10,803 bases of DNA from Actinomycetota bacterium (GTDB lineage: Bacteria > Actinomycetota > Thermoleophilia > UBA2241), in the NCBI GenBank assembly GCA_012719015.1, contig JAAYBE010000048.1, forward strand, positions 1-10,803. The letters run 5' to 3'. The notes under the pieces were generated by a model that searched no databases, had not been told where the DNA came from, and worked only from the letters and a program-made list of their open reading frames with translations. The position numbers were made by a program, and so were the translations under genes. Positions 1 through 8,119 of the stretch are shown piece by piece; the first letter of the stretch is position 1; each line of letters starts with the position of its first letter.

Positions 1-1258
1 CCTGGCGTGCCGTGGCCCGGTGGCTGAGGAAGTCGCCGCCCGGGCCGACGTCGCGGACCACGTCGACGGCGAGGGTCTCGGGCGTGACCTCGACGCCGGC
101 GAAGATCTTGCGGTTCATGGCGAGGTATTCGTCCACGATGACGATCATCTCGAGCGACGCGGTCAGCCCGAAGTCGAGGTAGCCCACGTCGTGGTTGAGA
201 TTGGAGCCGGCGGCCAGACAGAGCAGCGCCAGTTCCGCGATCTCCATGCCCGCCTGGGCGTCGACGAGCTGGGAGTCGGAGGTGCCGCCGTAGCCCCAGT
301 TGGGCAGGTCCAGCCAGCGCGCCATCTCGATCTGGCAGAGGAGCGTCATGAGGTACTCGGGCGCGTTATACGAGCTCTGCGAGGTGGCCATGTCGAGCAC
401 CGCGGGGCCGATCCCGAACAGGAACGGCGCGCCCGGCTTGCGCAGCTGGTGGATCACGAGGCCGAAGAGGGACTCGGCCACCCCCTGACAGGTGTGACCG
501 GCGACGGTGATCGGCGCCGTGCCCCCCGCCAGCGGCGCCGGCGAGTAGATCGCCGGGATGCCGTGGTCGGCGCAGAAGAGGAGCTTGTCGAGGCTCTCCA
601 CGGGGTGGCTCAGTGGGCTCACCGGCTCCAGGTACATGATGAAGTAGGGCTTGGCGGCCAGCTCCTCAGGCCCCCCGCGCAGCTCCTCGGCCACGGCGCA
701 CATGACCGCGAGGTCGCCGGCGTGCTCCGACGTCATGACCATGGGTTTGGTCGTGTTGGCGACCATCGCCCTGAAGCTCTCGAGGTACGACCGCGCCGGC
801 TCGATGTCGTTCGGATGGGCGCACGACATGACGAAGTCGATGTTGGGCAGCGCGTCGCAGAGGCGGGCGGCGCGCGCCACGTCGGCGAGCACGCTGGTCC
901 GGTGCTCGCCGGTCTCGAGGTCGTAGGTGCTCATCAGGTCGGAGCCGGTCCCGAAATAGCTGTTGTAGCCGCCGAGGGACATGGCGTGCGCGCCGTCGCG
1001 GTCGAAGACCTCGACCACCGACGGCGCCGCCGCCCACGCGCGCTCCACGAGCTCACGCGGGATCGTGACTACGTCCCCCTCGTGGAGCGTCGCCCCGGCG
1101 GCGAGCAGGAGCTCACGCGCGCCGGCGTGCAGCACACGCATGCCGACCGCGCCGATGATCTCGAGCGCGGCCTCGAAGATGGCCGCCTTGTCCACCTCCG
1201 TGAGATACCTGAGGCGGCCCGGCCGCGATTGGTGCGGATTGACGTCTGAGGTGGGCAC
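1..1258 (-). CDS. MttB-family corrinoid methyltransferase, non-pyrrolysine type (3' end outside window)
   Basis: This is a trimethylamine methyltransferase (MttB, PF06253) family protein. Members move a methyl group from a methylated amine to a small corrinoid protein in the cytoplasm. Recognisable blocks are FGTGSD followed by DLETGEHR (about 102-120), a central TIM-barrel-like region, GGTSDSQLVDAQ (324-335), the GSNLNHDVGYLDFG block (351-364) and VGPGGDFL (404-411). All 419 visible codons are sense codons. The region near residue 334, where archaeal MttB carries pyrrolysine, has no TAG, so this is a non-Pyl homologue. Characterised non-Pyl members act on quaternary amines such as glycine betaine, so trimethylamine itself is not assured as substrate. 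Start: GTG at 1258-1256, with GAGGAG six bases upstream. Family members are about 480-500 residues, so roughly 60-80 C-terminal residues lie beyond base 1. It is divergent from the lyase gene at 1597. No corrinoid-protein gene is visible, though one could follow to the left. Confidence 0.87.
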   Translation of the reverse strand, partial: MPTSDVNPHQSRPGRLRYLTEVDKAAIFEAALEIIGAVGMRVLHAGARELLLAAGATLHEGDVVTIPRELVERAWAAAPSVVEVFDRDGAHAMSLGGYNSYFGTGSDLMSTYDLETGEHRTSVLADVARAARLCDALPNIDFVMSCAHPNDIEPARSYLESFRAMVANTTKPMVMTSEHAGDLAVMCAVAEELRGGPEELAAKPYFIMYLEPVSPLSHPVESLDKLLFCADHGIPAIYSPAPLAGGTAPITVAGHTCQGVAESLFGLVIHQLRKPGAPFLFGIGPAVLDMATSQSSYNAPEYLMTLLCQIEMARWLDLPNWGYGGTSDSQLVDAQAGMEIAELALLCLAAGSNLNHDVGYLDFGLTASLEMIVIVDEYLAMNRKIFAGVEVTPETLAVDVVRDVGPGGDFLSHRATARQ

Positions 1259-1596
1259 AGCGGACTCCTCGCTCTCCAGATTCCGATATGGCGCAGGGTG
1301 CAGCCTTACGCCACCTCCGGCCAAGTGCAAGCCGGCCGCGAGGTCCTCTGTCGGTACGACGTCGTCGTCGCGCCGCGACGGCTGTCCTGCAGGATCGCGC
1401 TCGGGTGGACGTGACGCCCCGGGCAAGGCCCGCCCGGGCCCCTCATTTCCGTCCCTGATACTGGACACCCCCCACTTCCGTCTGGGCAAAGCGACGCCTG
1501 CTCGTCTAGAGTTGTGAACAGGAAAGCTGCGGCGTGACTCGCGGCCGGTGTCGGCCGTGCGGAGTCGCGCCCGTTGCTGTGAGAGGAGACACACAA
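1259..1596. promoter_or_regulatory. Divergent intergenic region between the MttB-like and lyase genes
   Basis: These 338 bases hold no convincing gene. They must contain promoters for both divergent genes. Visible structures are a perfect palindrome ACGACGTCGT (1356-1365), a 6-bp hairpin CGTCGC-GCC-GCGACG (1366-1380), a perfect palindrome TCCTGCAGGA (1385-1394), a 7-bp GC hairpin CCCGGGC/GCCCGGG (1418-1438), and a rightward promoter candidate at 1483-1512. No convincing leftward promoter stands out. TTGCAC followed 16 bases later by TAAGGC on the minus strand is possible but weak. The palindromes could be operators for a shared regulator; that is inference. Confidence 0.5.
1483..1512 (+). promoter_or_regulatory. 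Candidate promoter of the ammonia-lyase-family gene
   Basis: TGGGCA (1483-1488, 4 of 6 matches to TTGACA) lies 18 bases before TAGAGT (1507-1512). The -10 resembles TAGACT/TAGAGT elements before other genes in this window. Transcription starting near 1519 would give a leader of about 78 bases before the GTG at 1597. Confidence 0.4.
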
Positions 1597-3120
1597 GTGA
1601 CCATCACCCTGGACGGATCATCGCTCACGGTCGAGAAGCTCGTGCGCATCGCGCGCGGCGGCGAACAGGTGGAGCTGGACCCGGCCGCCGCGGCACGGAT
1701 CACCGCCTGCCGTGCGATGATCGAGGAGAAGATCGCCGCACGCGAGATCATGTACGGCACCAACACCGGCATCGGCGAGTTCAGCGAGATCGTGCTCGAC
1801 GACGACCAGGTGCAGCAGTTCCAGCGCTTCCTCGTCTACAACCACGCCGCCGGCATAGGTGAGCCGGCGCCGATCGAGGTCGTCCGCGGCGCGATGGCGG
1901 CGCGCATCAACGTCCACGCGCACGGCAACTCGGGCAACCGCCTGGAGATCACGCAGACCCTGGTCGACCTGCTCAACAAGGGCGTCACGCCCGTCATGAG
2001 CAGCAAGGGCTCGGTCGGCGCCTGCGGCGACCTCGCCCCGATGGCCCAGATGGCGCTCGTCATGATGGGCGAGGGCGAGTCCCTCTACCAGGGCGAGCGC
2101 ATGCCGAGCCGGGAGGCTCTCGAGCGCGCCGGCATCCCCGTCCCGGGGCTGGAGGCGCGCGACGGCCTGGCCGCGATCAACGGCAGCAACGTGCTCACGG
2201 CGATGAGCGCCCTGCTCTGTCACGACGCCGACCGCTGGCTCAGGCAGGCCGAGATCGCCGCCGCCATGAGCCTCGAGGCGCTGCTCGCCAACCTCAAGCC
2301 GTACAACGCCAGGCTGCACGAGCTGCGCGGGTTCCCGGGGGCCGTGCGCAGCGCCGCCGCCATCCGCGCCTGCATCGCCGAGAGCGACCTGGCCACCGGC
2401 AAGATCAAGACCAAGGTGCAGGACGCCTACTCCATGCGGTCCACGCCGCAGGTCATCGGCGCCGCGCACGATGCGCTCAAGTGGGCCCGCAGCCAGGTGG
2501 AGATCGAGCTGAACGGCGTCGGCGACAACCCCATCTGGGTGCCGGAGGAGAAGCTGACGCTCACCGGCGCCAACTTCCAAGGTACACCGGTCAGCCTGCC
2601 GATGGAGCTCGTCGGCCAGGCCATCACCATGGTCAGCGTGCTCAGCGAGCGGCGCCTGAACCGGCTCGAGAACCCGGCGACCAGCCAGGGTCTGCCCGAC
2701 TTCCTCACGCCGAACCCGGGCTTCTACAGCGGCCTCATGCTGAGCCAGTACACCGCCGACATGCTCATCACCGAGCAGCGCATCCTCGCGGCGCCGGCCG
2801 CGACCATGAGCATCCCCGCGGCGGCCGACCAGGAGGACTTCGTGTCCATGGGCATGAACACCGCGCTCAAGAACCGGCAGATCCTGGAGAACGCCCACGC
2901 GGTGCTGGGCATCGAGTTCATGGCCGCCGCACAGGCGCTCGACTTCCGCGACTTCACCCCGGGCGTCGGTGTGCGCAAGGCCAAGGAGGTCATCCGCCGG
3001 CACGTCGCCCACCTCGACGTCGACCGGCCGCTGTTCCCCGACCACAACGAGATGGCCGCACTGGTCGAGTCCGGCGAGATCCTCGACGCCGTCGAGGCGG
3101 AGGTCGGCCCGCTGGGCTGA
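1597..3120 (+). CDS. Histidine/aromatic amino acid ammonia-lyase family protein with an Ala-Cys-Gly MIO site
   Basis: A 507-residue member of the HAL/PAL/TAL family, whose members remove ammonia from an aromatic amino acid to give an unsaturated acid. The numbering follows bacterial histidine ammonia-lyase (HAL) closely: Tyr53 in MYGTNTGIG, His83 in NHAAGIGE, Asn195 in INGSN, Tyr278 in QDAYSMR, Phe327 in NFQGTP and Glu413 in QEDFVSMG. The tripeptide that normally cyclises to the electrophilic MIO group is Ala142-Cys143-Gly144 instead of Ala-Ser-Gly. NFQGTP resembles plant-type PAL more than HAL's NFH, and Phe415 replaces the usual His of QEDHVSM. Substrate is therefore uncertain: histidine, tyrosine, or a betaine such as hercynine/ergothioneine. 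GTG at 1597 is chosen because AGGAG lies eight bases upstream; an in-frame start at 1534 has no ribosome site. No hutU, hutI or hutG is visible nearby, which argues against an ordinary histidine utilisation operon. Confidence 0.88.
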   Translation: MTITLDGSSLTVEKLVRIARGGEQVELDPAAAARITACRAMIEEKIAAREIMYGTNTGIGEFSEIVLDDDQVQQFQRFLVYNHAAGIGEPAPIEVVRGAMAARINVHAHGNSGNRLEITQTLVDLLNKGVTPVMSSKGSVGACGDLAPMAQMALVMMGEGESLYQGERMPSREALERAGIPVPGLEARDGLAAINGSNVLTAMSALLCHDADRWLRQAEIAAAMSLEALLANLKPYNARLHELRGFPGAVRSAAAIRACIAESDLATGKIKTKVQDAYSMRSTPQVIGAAHDALKWARSQVEIELNGVGDNPIWVPEEKLTLTGANFQGTPVSLPMELVGQAITMVSVLSERRLNRLENPATSQGLPDFLTPNPGFYSGLMLSQYTADMLITEQRILAAPAATMSIPAAADQEDFVSMGMNTALKNRQILENAHAVLGIEFMAAAQALDFRDFTPGVGVRKAKEVIRRHVAHLDVDRPLFPDHNEMAALVESGEILDAVEAEVGPLG

Positions 3121-3174
3121 CCGCGGCAGCATCCCGAAGACGCCCGGGTCCGGCCAGACACCGGGTGCCACGGC

Positions 3175-3206
3175 GGGGCGGCGTCCCACCGCCGGGACGC
3201 CGCCCC
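3175..3206 (+). terminator. Strong hairpin terminator after the lyase gene
   Basis: A perfect 13-bp inverted repeat, GGGGCGGCGTCCC / GGGACGCCGCCCC, with a six-base loop (ACCGCC), begins 54 bases after the lyase stop. It is followed by TGCCCTTCTGC, which is not a clean T-tract, as is common in high-GC genomes. It insulates the lyase from pckA. The stem is symmetric and could also act on the other strand, but no minus-strand gene ends here. Confidence 0.75.
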
Positions 3207-3271
3207 TGCCCTTCTGCGCCCGGGCCACCGTGCTGCCTCCCGGGCCGGGAAGGGGTCCGACCCGCCTCGGC

Positions 3272-3301
3272 GTGCGCCTCCACGGGCGAAGACGATAGAC
3301 T
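3272..3301 (+). promoter_or_regulatory. Candidate pckA promoter
   Basis: TAGACT at 3296-3301, inside GATAGACT, is identical to the -10 of the tRNA-Asp promoter and lies 22 bases before the pckA start. The -35 is poor (GTGCGC at 3272-3277 with an 18-base spacer). If it is used, the leader would be only about 15 bases and would contain little beyond the ribosome-binding site. Confidence 0.4.
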
Positions 3302-3323
3302 CATGCGCTCGAGGAGGAGACGC

Positions 3324-4934
<1,611 letters not shown>

Positions 4935-5068
4935 GCCGGCGCCCGGCCGTCGCGGGCGCACGCGCCGGGACCGGCCGCCGCGGGCCCGCCGTTTCCCCCG
5001 CGCCGCGGTCGCGTGTACGGTGGGCTCTGCCGCAGGGATCGCCGGACACACCTTCGGGAGGGTCTCAC

Positions 5069-5974
5069 ATGAAGGTCGGAATGAGTCGAGTCCTCAGGTC
5101 GATGCGCGGCGCGGCGCCTCACTCGTTGAGCCGAAGCGCCGTGCTCTGCCTCCTCATCACCCTGTGCTTCTGCGTCGACGCCCTGCTGTCCGCGCCGTCT
5201 GCCGCCGCCAGGTTCAAGGCGGGCGATGACTGGCGGCACGTGGCGCAGGTGGCCGGCTACATGTCCGGCCGCTCGCCGAAGCGTCCGCTCGTCTACCTGC
5301 TGGGGGGGTCGGCGGCACGCGAGTGCATCGTCAGCGAGAAGAGCTGGCGCGCGCAGATCGTAGCCCGGGGCGGACCGCAGACGCTCGCCTTCGGCCTCGG
5401 CGCCGCCAGTCAGACCTACGACGACAACATCCGCTTGTTGCGGCTGTTGCCGGAGGCGCCGTCAATCGTGATCATCGGCGTCAACGTCGGAAGGTACACC
5501 GGCAAGGGCGCCCACAAGCTCCCGCAGGTGAAGCCGCGCATCTCGGCCTACGATCCACATCGGTTCCGCGCTGCCCACGTGCTCTCTGACCAGTGGAAGA
5601 GCGCCATGGTGACGGACTGGCTCCGCCGGCGGCACCCGGTGTTCAAGGCCAGGTTCGCCCGCAACGACGCGAAGCTCGAGGAGCTCGTCGCGCTCTGCAT
5701 CGACCGTGGATTCCATCCGGTGCTCCTCAACCTGCCGGTCAATCAGCGCGTCGTCGGGCGCCGCATGGACGTACCTCGCCGCCGCTACCGCGTCGCGTGC
5801 CAGCGGATCTGTCGGGAGTACGGGATCGACTGGGTGAACTGGCTTCCGTCGATCCCCCTGGTGAGCGCGGACTTCGTCGACAACTGGCACCTTGTCGAGC
5901 CGGGACGCGTCAAGTGGCAGGCGCGGTTGGCGAACCTCACCGTCAGACTGCTCAAGCAGCACGGGATGGACTGA
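5069..5974 (+). CDS. Membrane-anchored SGNH-hydrolase-like protein
   Basis: A 301-residue protein not recognised as a named family. A hydrophobic segment at about 24-43 after a basic N-terminus (several Arg) looks like an uncleaved signal-anchor, placing the rest outside the membrane. The SGNH/GDSL block residues can be picked out in order: YLLGGSAARE (Ser81), FGLGAASQT (Gly109/111), IIGVNVGR (Asn139) and VDNWHL (Asp271, His274). This is the catalytic layout of SGNH esterases and of O-acetyltransferase partners that act on extracellular polysaccharide. Substrate is unknown. The assignment rests on motif order and spacing, not overall similarity. ATG at 5069 has GGGAGG just upstream (5056-5061). 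The 134-base gap after pckA holds GC-rich inverted repeats (for example CCGGCGC 4936-4942 with GCGCCGG 4962-4968) and a weak TACGGT -10 at 5016-5021. Its end converges on tRNA-Asp with only 45 bases between and no clear terminator. Confidence 0.72.
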   Translation: MKVGMSRVLRSMRGAAPHSLSRSAVLCLLITLCFCVDALLSAPSAAARFKAGDDWRHVAQVAGYMSGRSPKRPLVYLLGGSAARECIVSEKSWRAQIVARGGPQTLAFGLGAASQTYDDNIRLLRLLPEAPSIVIIGVNVGRYTGKGAHKLPQVKPRISAYDPHRFRAAHVLSDQWKSAMVTDWLRRRHPVFKARFARNDAKLEELVALCIDRGFHPVLLNLPVNQRVVGRRMDVPRRRYRVACQRICREYGIDWVNWLPSIPLVSADFVDNWHLVEPGRVKWQARLANLTVRLLKQHGMD

Positions 5975-6019
5975 CGCACGAGTCGCGGCGGGAAGGGGCC
6001 GCAGGACCCCGGTGGCGAG

Positions 6020-6096
<77 letters not shown>

Positions 6097-6111
6097 CGCG
6101 AAAGGACACCG

Positions 6112-6138
6112 ACGGCCGGTCATCGCGCGACCGGCCGT
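6112..6138 (-). other. Perfect hairpin between pimA-like gene and tRNA-Asp
   Basis: ACGGCCGGTC and GACCGGCCGT form a perfect 10-bp stem with a seven-base loop. On the minus strand it lies 63 bases after the mannosyltransferase stop and 15 bases before the mature tRNA. It is also about 10 bases downstream of the transcription start predicted from the tRNA promoter. It may be the terminator of the upstream operon, a structured tRNA leader, or both. No strong T-run follows (only CCTTTC). Confidence 0.6.
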
Positions 6139-6154
6139 GGGGCAACGACTCGGA

Positions 6155-6183
6155 AGTCTAGCACACGGCCTGACACCCGACAA
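6155..6183 (-). promoter_or_regulatory. tRNA-Asp promoter
   Basis: On the minus strand TTGTCG (6183-6178) is separated by exactly 17 bases from TAGACT (6160-6155). This is the best sigma-70-type match in the window. The predicted start is near 6148, giving a leader of about 52 bases that contains the hairpin at 6138-6112. The promoter lies within the 105 bases after the mannosyltransferase stop codon. Confidence 0.65.
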
Positions 6184-6201
6184 AGCGACGGTGAAGCGGC
6201 G

Positions 6202-7473
6202 TCAGCCGGGGCGCGGGCCGTGCCCTCTCACGGCGCGGCGGTGTGAGTGGCCGCTGCGCAGTGCCCAGACGGTGTAGTCGAGGACGGCGCGGCCGAACCA
6301 CGGCCGGCCCGGCAGGCCGTGCACGCCGCGCTCGCCCGGCGCCGCCAGGGCGTCCTCGTATGCGGCGATGATCCTGCCGGCGATGCGGCTCCAGGAGAGT
6401 TCGGCGGCGGCGGCGAGCCCTGCCTCCGCGAGGCGCCGGCGTTCCTCCTCGTCCTGCAGCAGGGACTGGAGCGCGCCGGCCAGGGCGACCGGGTCGCCCG
6501 GCGGCGTGAGCCGCCCGGCCCGCCCGTCGCGCAGCACCGCACGGTACCCCGGCAGGTCGGAGGCGACGACCGGGACGCCGGCGGCCATGGCCTCGGCCAG
6601 CACGATGCCGAAGCTCTCCGACGCCAGCGACGGCGCACAGGCGACCTCCGCCAGGGCGAGCTGCGTCATCTTCTCGGCGTCGTCCACCCACCCCAGCGCC
6701 TCGACGCCCGTCATGTCCACGGGCAGGTCGCTGCCGTCGTGGTCGGCCTCCAAAGCCTGGCGCCGGGTGGCGCCGGCCACGACCAGCGTCGCGTGGGGCA
6801 TGCGACGGCGCAGGAGCGTGAACGCGCGGAGCAGCACGCCGAGCCCCTTGCGCCGCTCGGCGCGCCCGATGAACACGATCCGCCCGCGCACCTTGGCGGC
6901 CCCCACGGCCGGCGCGAACATCTCCACCGGCACTCCGTTGGGGATGATGCGGAACGACCCCGGGAACCTGCTCTGGGGGAAGGCCCGGGCCGCCTCGCTC
7001 ACGGCGATGCGCACGTCCAGCCGGCGCATCGCCGTCGCCACCACAGGCCGGAAAGCATCGTAGACGAGCGACGCGTCGAGCGCGGCGTGGAACGTGCCGA
7101 CCACGGGGGAGGTCGCCATGAGCACGGCGAGCCCCGAGACCAGGGGCGTGGCCGGCTCGTGGACATGTAGCACGTCGAACCGTCCGTAACGGACGGCGCG
7201 GTCCATGCGTGCGAGGATCTTGGGCGAGAAGTTGAGATAGGCCAGCGATCCGTTGCTCGGCACCGGGACGGCGAGACCCATGGGAATGAAGCGCTCGGCC
7301 ATCGTCTGCCGATGGCTGTGCACGGCGCGGCGGGCCGGCGTGACCGCGCCGACGGGCGCGATGATCCACGGTTCGTGGCCACGCTCCTCGAGCTCCTCGG
7401 CGAGCTGCTCGACGTGCTGGTTGACCCCGCCGGGGATCGTCCAGGAGTACGGCGACACCAGCCCTACGCGCAC
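6202..7473 (-). CDS. GT4 glycosyltransferase, PimA-like (phosphatidylinositol mannosyltransferase type)
   Basis: A 423-residue GT-B fold, family 4 glycosyltransferase resembling mycobacterial PimA. PimA adds the first mannose from GDP-mannose to phosphatidyl-myo-inositol on the cytoplasmic face of the membrane. Visible features are an N-terminal SPYSWTIPGGVNQHVEQLAE with the Gly15-Gly16 donor loop, FDVLHVHEP (99-107), TFHA with His129, IPNGV (177-181), GRAERRKG (Arg204, Lys209, the diphosphate-binding pair) and the E-x7-E motif ESFGIVLAE (Glu286, Glu294). PimA from mycobacteria is near 380 residues; the extra about 40 here are a basic, Arg/His-rich C-terminal tail. GTG at 7473 starts 13 bases after the preceding gene's stop, with GAGGATGGGG overlapping that stop as ribosome site. 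It is the third gene of the pimB'-like/plsY-like/pimA-like set. The exact acceptor lipid is inferred. Confidence 0.85.
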   Translation of the reverse strand: MRVGLVSPYSWTIPGGVNQHVEQLAEELEERGHEPWIIAPVGAVTPARRAVHSHRQTMAERFIPMGLAVPVPSNGSLAYLNFSPKILARMDRAVRYGRFDVLHVHEPATPLVSGLAVLMATSPVVGTFHAALDASLVYDAFRPVVATAMRRLDVRIAVSEAARAFPQSRFPGSFRIIPNGVPVEMFAPAVGAAKVRGRIVFIGRAERRKGLGVLLRAFTLLRRRMPHATLVVAGATRRQALEADHDGSDLPVDMTGVEALGWVDDAEKMTQLALAEVACAPSLASESFGIVLAEAMAAGVPVVASDLPGYRAVLRDGRAGRLTPPGDPVALAGALQSLLQDEEERRRLAEAGLAAAAELSWSRIAGRIIAAYEDALAAPGERGVHGLPGRPWFGRAVLDYTVWALRSGHSHRRAVRGHGPRPG

Positions 7474-7486
7474 GGCGACCCCATCC

Positions 7487-8119
7487 TCAGCGCTCGTCGC
7501 GGTCCAGCCAGAACCGGTTCCAGAGGACTGTTCGGGAGCTGGGGAACGGTGCGCCTCCGGATCCGGCGAGGCGCGCCGCGAACAACGCGGTCACGAGCAC
7601 GAGCGGCCCCAGTGCGCGACGCGGACTACGATGCAACGCGAGGCTGATGAACGGCAGCGCGAGCGCCGTCACGGCCACCGCCTGCGCGTGCCGGCGCAGC
7701 AGGCTGCCGCCCACGAGCGGGATACAGCCGACCGCCATCATCGCCGGGTCCATGGCGAAGGCGGCGCCGAGGGCGGAGGCGGCGCCGCGGCCCTTGACGA
7801 AGACGATGTGACCCTCGACGGCGGAGATGCCGGTCAGCGCCACAACCCCGTCGCCGGCGCCGGCGCGCCGCGCGGTGGCCGCCGGCGCGTACGCTTTGAG
7901 CGCGTCCAGTGCCAGCACGACCGCGCCGGCCCTCCAGCCCACGCTGTGAGCGACGTTGGACGAGCCCGCCTTGCCGTCGCCCAGATCCTCAAGCCGACGG
8001 CCGGTCAGGGCCCGCGTCACGAGTCTGCCGGTGGGGATGCTGCCGGCCGCGCAGGCGAGCCCGGCGAAGGCGAGCGCACGGAGCGCGCCGAAACGGCGGC
8101 CGTCCCCGGCACGCCTCAC
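7487..8119 (-). CDS. Divergent PlsY-family (DUF205) glycerol-3-phosphate acyltransferase-like membrane protein
   Basis: A 210-residue multi-pass membrane protein. PlsY enzymes transfer an acyl group from acyl-phosphate to glycerol-3-phosphate at the inner face of the membrane. PlsY-like traits are GSIPTGRLV after the first membrane segment (26-34), GKAGSSNVA (49-57) in place of the usual SGNIGATN, LDALK (71-75), and GHIVFVKGRG (103-112) in place of GHxFPxFLxFKGGKG. Roughly five or six hydrophobic stretches are visible (about 12-30, 64-84, 93-108, 115-140, 146-163, 170-186). Length fits PlsY (about 190-215), but the glycine-rich phosphate loops are altered, so it may acylate something else. 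GTG at 8119 overlaps the preceding gene's TGA by four bases (GTGA), so translation is probably coupled. It sits between two mannosyltransferase-like genes, which suggests a role in the same glycolipid. Confidence 0.75.
   Translation of the reverse strand: MRRAGDGRRFGALRALAFAGLACAAGSIPTGRLVTRALTGRRLEDLGDGKAGSSNVAHSVGWRAGAVVLALDALKAYAPAATARRAGAGDGVVALTGISAVEGHIVFVKGRGAASALGAAFAMDPAMMAVGCIPLVGGSLLRRHAQAVAVTALALPFISLALHRSPRRALGPLVLVTALFAARLAGSGGAPFPSSRTVLWNRFWLDRDER

Noticed and set aside
20..1249. Long plus-strand open frame opposite the MttB-like gene
   Set aside because: Its translation is low-complexity and Arg/His/Val-rich with no family likeness. The opposite strand encodes a clear MttB-family protein with a ribosome site.
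1534..1596. Earlier in-frame start for the lyase
   Set aside because: No Shine-Dalgarno site, and the extra residues are not part of the family N-terminus. GTG at 1597 has AGGAG at good spacing and gives HAL-like numbering.
1618..3228. Minus-strand open frame opposite the lyase gene
   Set aside because: An antisense shadow of a high-GC gene; composition is unlike a real protein and the plus strand carries the conserved family motifs.
2481..3323. Upstream extension of the pckA frame into the lyase gene
   Set aside because: The translation before 3324 is Arg/Pro-rich nonsense overlapping the lyase and terminator. A strong ribosome site and normal family length fix the start at 3324.
4936..4989. 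Possible pckA terminator from CCGGCGC/GCGCCGG and GCGGGCCCGC repeats
   Set aside because: Several short, competing stems with no dominant structure or T-tract; indistinguishable from GC-rich background.
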